This document shows, in pieces, positions 1 to 8,372 of a DNA stretch of 61,760 bases. Both the position numbers and the translations under genes were made by a program. Source of the stretch: Oscillospiraceae bacterium. GTDB lineage: Bacteria; Bacillota; Clostridia; Oscillospirales; Acutalibacteraceae. Location: the NCBI GenBank assembly GCA_009784445.1, contig WRBQ01000007.1:1-61760 (forward strand), given 5' to 3'. Numbering within the stretch: the first letter of the stretch is position 1; the number at the start of each line of letters is the position of its first letter. The notes under the pieces are model-generated. The model had not been told where the DNA came from and ran no database searches. It was given only the letters and a program-made list of their open reading frames with translations.

Positions 1-569
1 CAAAGATTTTTGCTGCTTGCGGTTTTGTCTTCGCGCATCACTTTCAGCTGTAGCTCTAGCATGCGGCGGATGAGGTTTGCCTCGGCGGCGCCGCCCACGG
101 CAAAGCGCCCCTTCATGTGGAACTCATGGTCCACGGCAGGGTAGGTGCCGGCATAGGCTTTTTTGTTCAACGTGGACATCACGTAGCCGTCGCGCACGTC
201 AAGCTTTTTGCGCATCATGGTGCGCTCGGCCATTTGCGGCAGCAGATTATCCCAGTAAAACCGGGCATAGGCTTGCTCAAACATGTCGCCGTGTGCAATG
301 TCAAGCTTGATGCGCTTGCCAAAGAAGTCGCAGGCTGGCCGCGCGGGAAATTCTTCTTGGGTATAGCCGCCAATGAAGTTAACCTGCCCGTTGTTCACGT
401 CGTAGTGTCCGCAGGTGATTTTGACGGCTTGGCCTTGCTCGAGATCTTTGGGCAGAATCCACAGCAGGCTGTCGCCGCTGAATTTTTTAGGTTGGTAGTG
501 CGGTGGGATAATCATGTTGCCGCGGCTTTCAAAGGCATATAGCAGCATGTCGTTGAGGTTAACTTTCAT
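1..569 (-). CDS. Partial unrecognised protein of a carbohydrate operon
   Basis: The frame is open from an ATG at 567-569 to the left edge, giving at least 189 residues; the C-terminus lies outside the window. I do not recognise the family. The N-terminus begins MKVNLNDMLLYAF and the visible part has many aromatic and charged residues, no signal peptide and no membrane segment, so it looks cytosolic. Its start overlaps the stop of the symporter gene by 11 bases, so the two are probably translationally coupled. Following a glycosidase and a sugar symporter, it may be another sugar-processing enzyme, but that is inference from position only. Confidence 0.6.
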   Translation of the reverse strand, partial: MKVNLNDMLLYAFESRGNMIIPPHYQPKKFSGDSLLWILPKDLEQGQAVKITCGHYDVNNGQVNFIGGYTQEEFPARPACDFFGKRIKLDIAHGDMFEQAYARFYWDNLLPQMAERTMMRKKLDVRDGYVMSTLNKKAYAGTYPAVDHEFHMKGRFAVGGAAEANLIRRMLELQLKVMREDKTASSKNL

Positions 570-2037
570 GGGATTCACTCTCTTTCGCTAATTTTCTGCG
601 CTCGGCCAGTTCGGCCTGCACTTGGTTAAACATGGGGCCTTGCAGCTTGTATAAGAAATAGGGGATGGTGCCCAGCAGCACGGCAATGGCGGGAAAAATC
701 GTGTAGAACGCAAACAGGGCATCACGCGTGTGCGGAGCTTGTGTGACGCTCATATCCTCTGCGGCAGACACAAAGCCAGCACGCGCCATGAGCACACCGG
801 CAATCAGCGGCGCCAAGTGATTGATGGCTTTGCTGAACATGCCGCCCACCACAAAGGTGGTGGCTTCGGCGCGTTCGCCGGTTTTCCACTCGGTGTAGTC
901 AAAGGTATTGATGTTGCAGATGTCATCGGCAATGCCTTGCACGCCGCTGGGGATGGATGACAGCGTGAACAAGGCAACGAGCACGATCAGCCCCGGTGTT
1001 GAAGTGTAGCCCAACGCGCCGGTGATGAAAAACACGCCAAGTTTGCAGCCGGCATTGAGCAGTCGGCTGAAGATAGACACCGTGCGTGGCGCAAAACGCT
1101 TGAGAAAAAACGGAGCAAATATGGTTGCTAAAAAAGTTGGCACGCCGCTTGCAGTCCATACCACGGTTTGCCACCAGAAATCGCCCACGCTGTAGATGAA
1201 GAAGAACGGTGCGGCCACCCAGCTGACGCCTGCAAGCAGGTTGGGAATGTTGGAGGTCCACAGCAGCAGGAAATACTTGTTTTTGAAGAAGGTGCGCACG
1301 TTTTCAAAGAATTTATCGCTGCGTTTTGGGGCAAACACGCGCTCTTTGAGGTGTTTAGAAAACAGCGCAGGCACCATGCCCAGCACCGCAAAAAAGATGG
1401 CAATCACCGTGAAAAACGTGCTGGCGCGCAGCATGGCCGGTTGATAGTCGTTGCCCTCTGCTAGGAGGCTAAAGGCTAAGGGAATCAGCCCCGGCAGCGC
1501 GCCGGTGAGCAAGCCCGAAATATTGCCAAAGGTGATGTAGTTGCTGCGTTCGTCTTGCAGCGGGCTCATCACCACGCGCATGGTTTGGAAAGAGATGTTC
1601 ACGAATGTGGAGAACACTTCGTAGATGAAATAAGCCAAAAAGCAAAATATAATCTTTGCGGCAATGCTGTTGACTGGCGGGTTGATGAACATCAGCACCG
1701 AGGCCATGGCGAAAAACGGCACCATGGGTGCAAGCCATCGGGTGAACTTGCCGCGGTTGGGGCGGCTGGGATCAAGCTTGCCGCGGTCAATGATGGTGGC
1801 CACCACGGGGTCGCTGAATAAATCCCAGATGCCCGAAGCAGACATGATGAAGCCTGCTTGCGTGGCGGGAATGCCGATGGAGGTGTAGAACAACATGCGC
1901 TGGCCGCCGGGCACAGCACCAATGCTGCCCAGCCCAAATTGCGTGAGCGCAAAGGAGACATACTCTTTCACGCTTAGGCGGCCTTCTTCGTGCTCACGCT
2001 GGCGCACTTGCACGAGTATATCCCGGGCTTTACCCAT
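559..2037 (-). CDS. GPH-family (MelB-like) sugar:cation symporter
   Basis: This 492-residue integral membrane protein has about twelve hydrophobic segments and the N-terminal layout of the glycoside-pentoside-hexuronide (GPH) branch of the major facilitator superfamily, including the loop after helix 2 with the acidic pattern WDLFSDPVV. Family members import sugars or glycosides with a proton or sodium ion. The gene lies 15 bases downstream of a clan GH-D glycosidase gene, so the likely job is uptake of the glycoside that enzyme cleaves. The exact substrate cannot be read from sequence. A second GPH transporter occurs at 52891-54384. Confidence 0.88.
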   Translation of the reverse strand: MGKARDILVQVRQREHEEGRLSVKEYVSFALTQFGLGSIGAVPGGQRMLFYTSIGIPATQAGFIMSASGIWDLFSDPVVATIIDRGKLDPSRPNRGKFTRWLAPMVPFFAMASVLMFINPPVNSIAAKIIFCFLAYFIYEVFSTFVNISFQTMRVVMSPLQDERSNYITFGNISGLLTGALPGLIPLAFSLLAEGNDYQPAMLRASTFFTVIAIFFAVLGMVPALFSKHLKERVFAPKRSDKFFENVRTFFKNKYFLLLWTSNIPNLLAGVSWVAAPFFFIYSVGDFWWQTVVWTASGVPTFLATIFAPFFLKRFAPRTVSIFSRLLNAGCKLGVFFITGALGYTSTPGLIVLVALFTLSSIPSGVQGIADDICNINTFDYTEWKTGERAEATTFVVGGMFSKAINHLAPLIAGVLMARAGFVSAAEDMSVTQAPHTRDALFAFYTIFPAIAVLLGTIPYFLYKLQGPMFNQVQAELAERRKLAKESESHES

Positions 2038-2052
2038 GAGCCTGCTCCTTCG

Positions 2053-3729
2053 TCATTGAATGTAGCCGGTGTGTTTGCGCTGCTTGTTTTTGGCGTGCAG
2101 CTTCACCCCAAAGGCTTTAAAGCGGCCTGCGATGTTCAGCTGCGCCACGCACCATAAGGCAAATGCCGGGCGTTTGACTTTCGCCGCAGGCGTGGCAACC
2201 GGCGTGAAGTCCTCGCCAATTTGCAGCACAAGGCCGGGTTCGGAGAAATCTCCCGGGCGGTTTTGGCACAGGTTTTGCATCCATGTGCCGTCAAGCGTAA
2301 CAGCGTTGCTGCGCACTTGCACTTGCCCTGTTATGTCGATCCAGTTATCATGCAGCAGGTCTTTGGCAAGGATGGTTTTACCTGCAATGTTTTCATCAAA
2401 TTGCAGTGTGAGCGACTTGAAATGCCCGAACACGCCGATGGCGCCGCTGTTTGCACCAAGCTGCCAGTGCACATCTGCTTGCGGCGCGAAATAGCCGCGT
2501 TGTGGGGTGACGCGACCGAGCGACGCGATGCTCATGGCACCGTTGGGGTTGCGGCAGGCCACGAGATAGGGTGGGGCTTCGTCACAAGCTTTGATCACAG
2601 GGGCGTTCACGTTGCGGGCAACCACAAGGGGAGCGCTTTGCACGAAAGCTTCTTCGCTTTGGTGCAACGCCTTTTCCCAGGTTTCGTCGGGCGTGAACTT
2701 CCAGCGGTCTTCGCCTTGCTCGGGTGATATCGTGCTGTTGCCCAAGTCTGCACGGAAGGCGGGCGCGAAATCCTCTTGCCAGCGCACGGCACGCAGCACT
2801 TCGTCGTGTTGCTGCCGAGCTGGACGCGTGGCGGGGAAGTCACCCTCGCCGCCGAAGGCCCAGTTGGGGCCGCTGTTGATGGCGGTATCGCCAATGTCAA
2901 AGCGCATCACGCCAAAGGCTAGGCCCAGCGCAGTGCTGAGATAAATTTCATCTTCGGCATTGATTAGGCCTAGGCAACCGGGCTTGATTTTCACTGGGTG
3001 CGTCAGCAATGCCGCCACGCGTGAAAGCGTGGTGGGAACGGAAAGCGCAAAAGCCACGTCATACAGCCGCAGCACATCGGAATAAGCTAGGCGATGGCGG
3101 TGAATAGCCAAGCCAAAGCGGTTTTCTGCGCCCTTGGGGTGATAAGCCCGGCGGTTGTAGGCGTGCTCCATGATAAGCTCGGGATGAACTTCGGCTTTGA
3201 GTTTGCTGAGCAACTTGCGGTGTTTGTCGCTCATGTCATAGTCACCCCAGTCCACTTTCCAGTAGTCCACGCCGGCGAACTTGCTCCACTGCATGCGTGT
3301 GCGGAAGAAGTCAACAAAGCTGCTGCCATGGCCTTCCACGTCTGGGTGAGGGGAAACCGTGGGGCTAATCCAAATGCCAAGGCCTTTCCAGCCAAGGGCT
3401 TTGACTTTGTCTGTCAGCGTTTTCAGGCGCTCGGGCGGTGTTGCGCCATAGCCCGGGAATTTCTCTTCGCTCAGCTGGCACGAGCCGATGTAGGGCTTGA
3501 ACCACACCTCTTCAGGCAGCGTGCTGCCTTGGCTGCTGCGTACATCCCAGCCGTCGTCCAACAGCAGGTATAAGTCTTTGCGCACTTCGGGGTAATGCTT
3601 GACGGCGATGCCATCTTTCCCAAAGAGAAGCTCATCGCAAAGCACATCACGTGTTTGTAGGTTTGGTATACCCCCATTTGCGGGGAACCAGTACATCAAG
3701 TGCCAAGTGCAAAAGTAGTTTGCGTTCAT
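2053..3729 (-). CDS. Clan GH-D (alpha-galactosidase-like) glycoside hydrolase
   Basis: A 558-residue protein without signal peptide, so probably intracellular. Motifs typical of the (beta/alpha)8 barrel of GH27/GH36-type enzymes are visible: LDDGWD near residues 57-62, GIWISP near 118-123, and YWKVDWGDYD near 156-165, where an aspartate would be the nucleophile. The region after about residue 400 looks like a beta-rich C-terminal domain. Family enzymes hydrolyse alpha-galactosides or related glycosides. It is the first gene of an operon with a GPH symporter. A GGAGGG site precedes the start. The specific sugar is unknown; another GH-D-like family is possible. Confidence 0.72.
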   Translation of the reverse strand: MNANYFCTWHLMYWFPANGGIPNLQTRDVLCDELLFGKDGIAVKHYPEVRKDLYLLLDDGWDVRSSQGSTLPEEVWFKPYIGSCQLSEEKFPGYGATPPERLKTLTDKVKALGWKGLGIWISPTVSPHPDVEGHGSSFVDFFRTRMQWSKFAGVDYWKVDWGDYDMSDKHRKLLSKLKAEVHPELIMEHAYNRRAYHPKGAENRFGLAIHRHRLAYSDVLRLYDVAFALSVPTTLSRVAALLTHPVKIKPGCLGLINAEDEIYLSTALGLAFGVMRFDIGDTAINSGPNWAFGGEGDFPATRPARQQHDEVLRAVRWQEDFAPAFRADLGNSTISPEQGEDRWKFTPDETWEKALHQSEEAFVQSAPLVVARNVNAPVIKACDEAPPYLVACRNPNGAMSIASLGRVTPQRGYFAPQADVHWQLGANSGAIGVFGHFKSLTLQFDENIAGKTILAKDLLHDNWIDITGQVQVRSNAVTLDGTWMQNLCQNRPGDFSEPGLVLQIGEDFTPVATPAAKVKRPAFALWCVAQLNIAGRFKAFGVKLHAKNKQRKHTGYIQ

Positions 3730-3746
3730 GCCATACCCTCCATTAT

Positions 3747-3808
3747 AGTGCTTAATGCTTAGTGAATTGTGTTCTTACCGCTCAATAACTTAGCACTAAG
3801 CACTAACA
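3747..3808. repeat. Imperfect inverted repeat of TGCTTAATGCTTAGTG type
   Basis: The left arm reads AGTGCTTAATGCTTAGTG and the right arm carries TTAGCACTAAGCACTAAC, its approximate reverse complement. The element separates the radical SAM gene from the glycosidase operon. The last codons of the radical SAM gene (V-S-A-stop) lie inside the right arm, so the repeat supplies that protein's C-terminus. Related short repeats occur at 23949, 28284 and 52767. Confidence 0.6.
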
Positions 3809-4587
3809 TTCCAGCGCTCGGCATCTTGTTCGTCGTCGTGTAATGTGATATCCGGTGCAGCTTTGCGCAGTGCACTTTTGATGTAAATTTGCTTGCCGGT
3901 ACCGCGTAACAGTGCAAGGCATTGCTGCAAGAAATCCGCCCAGTCGTGCTGTTTATCTAAGCCTTTGTAGTTGTTGAGCTTGCCGATTTTATAGGTGACC
4001 ACGCTGTCGTCTTGCAAGGTGCGTTCGATCAATGCCAAACTTTCAGTGGGTTCAATGGTGGGCTCAAAGCTGGCAAAGGTGCGGATGCCCGCCTGACGCA
4101 GGGCTTTGAGCACGGCTAGGCGTTCTTCAGGCGGTGCTGCGCCTGGTTCCCATTCGCGTGATTTCGCTTCGTCTAGGAACGTCAGCGTGCTGCCCACCAT
4201 CATGCGCTGGCCGAACTCACGAAACACGTCCAAGTCGCGCAGTATGCGTTCGCCCCCTTTGCTCAAAATGGCAACGGGGGCTTTGTAGTAGTCGAGCAAT
4301 TGTAGAGCGGCGCGTGTGGTGGCGTTGTTGTCGGTGGTGTCGCCATATACATCGCCGATGAATGATAGCAGAATCTGCTTGGTGTAGGGCTGCTTTTTCA
4401 AGTCTTGATCAAGCAGATTCAGCACATTGCGCCGTGGAGCGGGCGTGCCGAAGTACGCGCTCGGCGTGCGTTGCAGCGCATGCGGCGCATAACAGTATTG
4501 GCAGCGGTGTGAGCAGCCCAGATACAAGTTTGCGGCATGGGGGCTATACTCACGTGCGGCACCGCTTGGGGTATAGATGATAGGCAT
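3796..4587 (-). CDS. Spore photoproduct lyase-like (SPL family) radical SAM protein
   Basis: A 263-residue protein with the radical SAM cluster signature CSHRCQYC (Cys25, Cys29, Cys32), which would bind a [4Fe-4S] cluster and S-adenosylmethionine. The rest resembles the SPL/SplB-like branch, members of which include DNA-lesion repair enzymes and many phage-encoded proteins of unknown reaction. It is the last gene of a four-gene cassette, 9 bases downstream of the methyltransferase-fold gene. True spore photoproduct lyases are usually longer and sit near spore genes, so repair of spore photoproduct is not assumed. The C-terminal residues run into a repeat element. Confidence 0.8.
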   Translation of the reverse strand: MPIIYTPSGAAREYSPHAANLYLGCSHRCQYCYAPHALQRTPSAYFGTPAPRRNVLNLLDQDLKKQPYTKQILLSFIGDVYGDTTDNNATTRAALQLLDYYKAPVAILSKGGERILRDLDVFREFGQRMMVGSTLTFLDEAKSREWEPGAAPPEERLAVLKALRQAGIRTFASFEPTIEPTESLALIERTLQDDSVVTYKIGKLNNYKGLDKQHDWADFLQQCLALLRGTGKQIYIKSALRKAAPDITLHDDEQDAERWNVSA

Positions 4588-4596
4588 ATTCGTTCC

Positions 4597-5136
4597 TCAC
4601 GGTTTGATGAAATAGCCATAATGTTTTTTGTAACTATCGTGTGTGGTGTAGTAGCGGTGTTCGCACACGCCCAGCTTGCCCAGCATATCAAAGAAAAAAC
4701 TCACCGCGTGGCGGTTGAACAGGCCCGGCGCATGGGGATATAAGTCTTGCAGGCCAAACAGGGCAAGGCAATCGTTGGGCACGCGGGTATAAACACTGCA
4801 AATGGCGGTGTAGAGTATCACCGTGCCGGGTTGCACGGCCGGGTTTTGCAGCAGCTTGCGGCACAACGCAAAGGGAATGCCGTAGGTGTCGCAGTCGATG
4901 ACATTGAAGGCAGCAAGATCGAGCGACTCAATTGCCTGGTGGGCGTCGGCGTTGAGGTTTGCGCCTTTTTCGGGCAGAATCTCCACGCCGTAATATCGTG
5001 CTGAGGGAATGTTTTGCCACAGCACGTTTTGCCCGGCGAATAGGTCAAGCACGCGTAGCTCGGGCAGGTGCTGGGTGGCTTGGCGGCGCAGAAAAACCTT
5101 GTTGGCAAAGCTTTTGTTATCAGTCTGTGTTCGCAC
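4597..5136 (-). CDS. Class I SAM-dependent methyltransferase-fold protein (phage-like)
   Basis: A 179-residue protein with motif I VLDLFAGQN (residues 29-37) and a later NVIDCDTYGIP segment (78-88) reminiscent of the catalytic region of N2-guanine tRNA methyltransferases. This supports a Rossmann-type methyltransferase fold; target and activity are unknown. Translation appears to start at GTG (5134-5136) inside the end of the ParB-like gene, a 17-base overlap, with AAGGGGGTG as ribosome binding site. It lies in a cassette with a terminase small subunit, a ParB-like protein and a radical SAM protein, so phage-related DNA modification is one possibility (inference). Confidence 0.68.
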   Translation of the reverse strand: MRTQTDNKSFANKVFLRRQATQHLPELRVLDLFAGQNVLWQNIPSARYYGVEILPEKGANLNADAHQAIESLDLAAFNVIDCDTYGIPFALCRKLLQNPAVQPGTVILYTAICSVYTRVPNDCLALFGLQDLYPHAPGLFNRHAVSFFFDMLGKLGVCEHRYYTTHDSYKKHYGYFIKP

Positions 5137-5662
5137 GCACCTGCACCCCCTTCATGTTGCGCATGGCGGCAATGGCGGGCGCCACTTGGTCGTGTGTGTT
5201 CACTTGCACGCTCACGAGATAGTGCACCTGTTCAATGGCGCACAGCGGCTTTTTCTCTAGCTTGTGCACAGTTTGGGTGAACTTGTCTGTATCCAGACCA
5301 TAGTCGCCAAAATCGTAGTTGTTCAAAGCCTCAATTTCCGCAAACAGGATGGCGTCGTCAAAGCCGGTTTCTAGGCAAAGCGCGTTGTGGGCAATGACAT
5401 AGGCACGCTGCTCGTCTTCGCATAAGTGGTCAAGCCGCAGACAGGGGAGTTCTGTCATGCCCAGCAGCTTTGCGGCCTCAATGCGACCGTTGCCCTCGAG
5501 GATGGTGTTTTGCGGCCCGGCGATGGCTAAGGGATCGTTGAAGCCGAACTCGCGGATAGAGTTTGCGATATGTTCAATTTGCTGTTTGGTGTGGGTTTTG
5601 CTGTTGCGCGGAAAACTGTTGAGTTGCGCAATGGGCATATATTCAACTTGTAAATTCATCAT
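5120..5662 (-). CDS. ParB/Srx-domain protein, phage type
   Basis: A 180-residue protein. Residues 5-95 match the ParB N-terminal domain: the box GNGRIEAAKLLG (57-68) corresponds to the GHRR-A-type nucleotide-binding motif, followed by an acidic DEQRAYVIAHN segment. There is no helix-turn-helix or dimer domain as in chromosomal ParB, so partitioning is unlikely; stand-alone ParB-domain proteins are frequent in phages next to methyltransferase or terminase genes. A strong GGGGGAGG site precedes ATGATG, and the gap to the terminase gene is 9 bases. ParB domains can bind CTP or act as nucleases; which applies here is unknown. Confidence 0.75.
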   Translation of the reverse strand: MMNLQVEYMPIAQLNSFPRNSKTHTKQQIEHIANSIREFGFNDPLAIAGPQNTILEGNGRIEAAKLLGMTELPCLRLDHLCEDEQRAYVIAHNALCLETGFDDAILFAEIEALNNYDFGDYGLDTDKFTQTVHKLEKKPLCAIEQVHYLVSVQVNTHDQVAPAIAAMRNMKGVQVRANTD

Positions 5663-5671
5663 AACCTCCCC

Positions 5672-6037
5672 CTAAACCAGCCGCGCTTTGGGCGTGAGCT
5701 TGAAGTCGGTCAGGAGTTTCTCTAGCTGCTTGTTGCAGTCGGTGAGGATGGCGTAGTGCTCGTTTTCTTTCACCACCACTTTTGGGGTGGTGCCGTCAGC
5801 ACAAATGCCGGTGACCATGCGAATGTAGCGCTCGGGTTTTTGGTTCCACTGCACCCAGGCGCGGTCGCGCAGGATTTTCACTTGCACGTACTGGCGGATG
5901 AGTTCGGCGTCGGCCATGGTTTTGCGGTAGCGCGTGCTTTGCACCAAAATGTTGTAAATATGCTGCCAGGCGCTGCGTTCTTCGTCAGTTAGGTCATGCG
6001 GGGGTTCAATGAGCTTGTTGATGTCACGTTGCGACAT
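5672..6037 (-). CDS. Phage terminase small subunit (P27-like)
   Basis: A 121-residue protein beginning MSQRDINKLIEPP, chosen because AAAGGTGA lies just upstream; a longer frame would run into metH. It is a helical protein ending in the LTPKARLV pattern that resembles the C-terminal L-T-P-x-x-R signature of P27-type small terminases. These bind phage DNA and load the large terminase for packaging. No large terminase, portal or capsid gene is present in the window, so this is either a relic or a domesticated gene. It leads a tight four-gene cassette running to 3796. Confidence 0.66.
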   Translation of the reverse strand: MSQRDINKLIEPPHDLTDEERSAWQHIYNILVQSTRYRKTMADAELIRQYVQVKILRDRAWVQWNQKPERYIRMVTGICADGTTPKVVVKENEHYAILTDCNKQLEKLLTDFKLTPKARLV

Positions 6038-6107
6038 GCTATCACCTTTCAAAAATGGGCTGGGAACATTTAACAACGCTCCCGCCCTTTTTAACATAGC
6101 ATGGATT

Positions 6108-8372
6108 TTAAGGTTTGTCAAGTGCTTTTTTCGCAATGGCAACGGCTTCAATGGCATCTTTGGCGTAGTAGTCTGCACCCATGCGCTGCGCGATTTCGGG
6201 CGTGAGCACCGCACCGCCCACCACAACGACAGTGCCGGGGCTTGCATGTTTGATGGCCTGGATGGTTTTCTCCATGGCGGCAAGGGTGGTGGTCATCAGT
6301 GCACTGAGTCCCACGAGTTTTGCCTTGTGCTGCACGGCTTGTTCGGCCACATGTGCGGCGGGCACATCTTTGCCTAGGTCGATGACGCGATAGCCGTAGT
6401 TCTCCAGCACCACTTTCACGATGTTCTTGCCAATGTCGTGGATATCGCCTTCCACCGTGGCCAGCAGAATGGTTTCGCTGGTGTCGCTATCTTTGGCGGG
6501 TAGATTTTGCTTGACGGTGTCGAACGCGGCTTTGGCGGCCTGTGCGCTGCGCAGCAGCTGCGGCAGGAATATCGCGCCGCTTTCGTACTGCTTGCCCACA
6601 GCATCTAAAATGGGCAGCAGAATCTCGTTAACAATAATCATTGGCTCGTGTTCGCGCAGCAGTTGCTGGGCGGCGGCACGGGCTTCGTCTTGCAAGCCGT
6701 TGTGGATGAAATGCGCGATGCCACTAGTGGACGAATCTTGCACGGCTTGGTGAAAACGCTGAAGATAGGCCGCACTGTTGATGTCAATATTCTTGAGCTG
6801 GTGAAAGCATGCTATGGTGTCCAGCATGCTAGCGTTGTTGGGATTGAGGATGGGTAGGTCAAGGCCGTTGGCCAATGCAAGGGCAAGAAACGTCTGGTTG
6901 AGCTTTTCGCGCGCGGGTAAGCCGAAAGACACATTAGACACACCCAGCGTGGTCTTGAGCCCAAGCTGCTCTTTCACCAGCCGGATGGCGTGCAGGGTTT
7001 CGTAGGCGATGCTTTGCTCGGCACCTGCGGCAAGCGCTAGGCAGTCGATGAACACATCCTGCCGGGGAATGCCGTGCGCCAAAGCGGCCGCGAGGATTTT
7101 CTCGGCAATGGCTAAGCGCTGCTGCGCAGTGGGCGGAATGCCGTTTTCGTCAAGCGTGAGCCCAATGACCGCCGCACCGTATTTCTTCACCAGCGGCAAA
7201 ATTTCACGCAGGGATTTTTCTTCGCCGTTCACGGAGTTCACAATGGCTTTGCCGCGGCAGGCGCGCAGCCCGGCTTCGATGGCGGCGGGGCTTGTGCTGT
7301 CGATTTGCAGGGGCGCATGCACCATGCTTTGAATGTGCGTGACCACACTAGCCATGGTGGCGGGTTCGTCCACGCCGGGCATGCCCACGTTAACGTCCAG
7401 AATATCTGCGCCGGCTTCCACTTGCTCAATGGCTTGTTCGGCAATGTAGTCCAAGTCGTCATCCAGCAGTGCTTGTTGAAACGCTTTTTTCCCCGTGGGA
7501 TTGATGCGCTCGCCAGTCACGCGTACGCGGTCTAGCAGCACCGTTTTGGTGGCAGAACACAGCGCCGCGGGGATTTCAACTGGCGGCTTTTGGCTACGCT
7601 TGAGTATTGATATTGCTTGAATGAATGCAGGCGTGGTGCCACAGCAGCCGCCAATGCCCGCCACGCCCAGTGTAGCAATCTCTGCCATTTGTGCGGCGAA
7701 CACTTCGGGCGTTACATCAAACACGGTTTGGCCGTTTTCGATTTTGGGCAGCCCTGCGTTAGGCTTGATGACCACAGGCAGGTCAGTCCATTGCAGCAGC
7801 TGTGCAGCCATGGCCTTCATTTGCGCAGGCCCAACCGAACAGTTCAGTCCGATAAAATCTACGCCCAGCCCGCCTAGCGTCAGCGCCATGCTGGGGATGT
7901 CAACCCCGGTGAAGGTACGCAGGTTTTCTTCGAATGACATGGTGCAGAACACCGGCAGGTCGCAATTTTCTTTGGCGGCAAGCACTGCACAGCGGGCCTC
8001 GCCCAGTTCTGTCATTGTTTCAATATAAATGGCATCCACACCGGCTTGTGCGCCCGCCAGAACTTGTCGTTTAAACATCGCATAAGCATCATCAAAGCTC
8101 AGCATGCCCATGGGTTCTAGCAGCTGGCCGGTGGGGGAGATATCTAGTGCAACATAGCTTTGATGGTTGCCGATTGCCTCTTTTGCAGCTTGCACGGCGG
8201 CGGCAATGTCCTCGTCTGTTTTGTGATGAAAGGTGTTGGTGAGGATGACATTTGCGCCTGCGGCAAGGTAGGCTTGGTGCACGGCACGGGCGTCGTGGCC
8301 GCTTTGCAGCATGGTGCCCATGGCGCCGTCGAGCACGAGCAGATTGTCTCTGGCAAATTCTTTCAGTGTCAT
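6108..8372 (-). CDS. metH: Cobalamin-dependent methionine synthase, short form
   Basis: A 754-residue enzyme that transfers methyl groups from methyltetrahydrofolate through cobalamin to homocysteine. Domains in order: homocysteine methyltransferase (about 1-270; GAMGTM, the zinc ligands in NCSVGP and GGCCGTTP), pterin-binding domain (about 285-550; ERINPTGKK), B12 cap (about 560-630) and B12-binding Rossmann domain with DIHDIG at 643-648, whose His is the lower cobalt ligand. The C-terminal reactivation domain of E. coli MetH is absent, as is common in Clostridia. Its ATG overlaps the stop of the preceding gene as ATGA, indicating coupling; it is last in the sulfur operon. Confidence 0.93.
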   Translation of the reverse strand: MTLKEFARDNLLVLDGAMGTMLQSGHDARAVHQAYLAAGANVILTNTFHHKTDEDIAAAVQAAKEAIGNHQSYVALDISPTGQLLEPMGMLSFDDAYAMFKRQVLAGAQAGVDAIYIETMTELGEARCAVLAAKENCDLPVFCTMSFEENLRTFTGVDIPSMALTLGGLGVDFIGLNCSVGPAQMKAMAAQLLQWTDLPVVIKPNAGLPKIENGQTVFDVTPEVFAAQMAEIATLGVAGIGGCCGTTPAFIQAISILKRSQKPPVEIPAALCSATKTVLLDRVRVTGERINPTGKKAFQQALLDDDLDYIAEQAIEQVEAGADILDVNVGMPGVDEPATMASVVTHIQSMVHAPLQIDSTSPAAIEAGLRACRGKAIVNSVNGEEKSLREILPLVKKYGAAVIGLTLDENGIPPTAQQRLAIAEKILAAALAHGIPRQDVFIDCLALAAGAEQSIAYETLHAIRLVKEQLGLKTTLGVSNVSFGLPAREKLNQTFLALALANGLDLPILNPNNASMLDTIACFHQLKNIDINSAAYLQRFHQAVQDSSTSGIAHFIHNGLQDEARAAAQQLLREHEPMIIVNEILLPILDAVGKQYESGAIFLPQLLRSAQAAKAAFDTVKQNLPAKDSDTSETILLATVEGDIHDIGKNIVKVVLENYGYRVIDLGKDVPAAHVAEQAVQHKAKLVGLSALMTTTLAAMEKTIQAIKHASPGTVVVVGGAVLTPEIAQRMGADYYAKDAIEAVAIAKKALDKP

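Noticed and set aside
117-542. Plus-strand open frame at the left edge
   Set aside because: The opposite strand carries a frame coupled to the symporter gene and open to the edge, with better codon use; the plus-strand frame looks like its shadow.
3730-3760. TATAAT just upstream of the glycosidase gene as a promoter
   Set aside because: It touches the GGAGGG site, so a transcript starting from it would lack that site, and no -35 box is seen at 16-18 bases. It is part of the repeat element.
3796-6037. Complete prophage
   Set aside because: Only four phage-like genes are present; no integrase, large terminase, portal, capsid, tail or attachment-site repeats are seen on either side.
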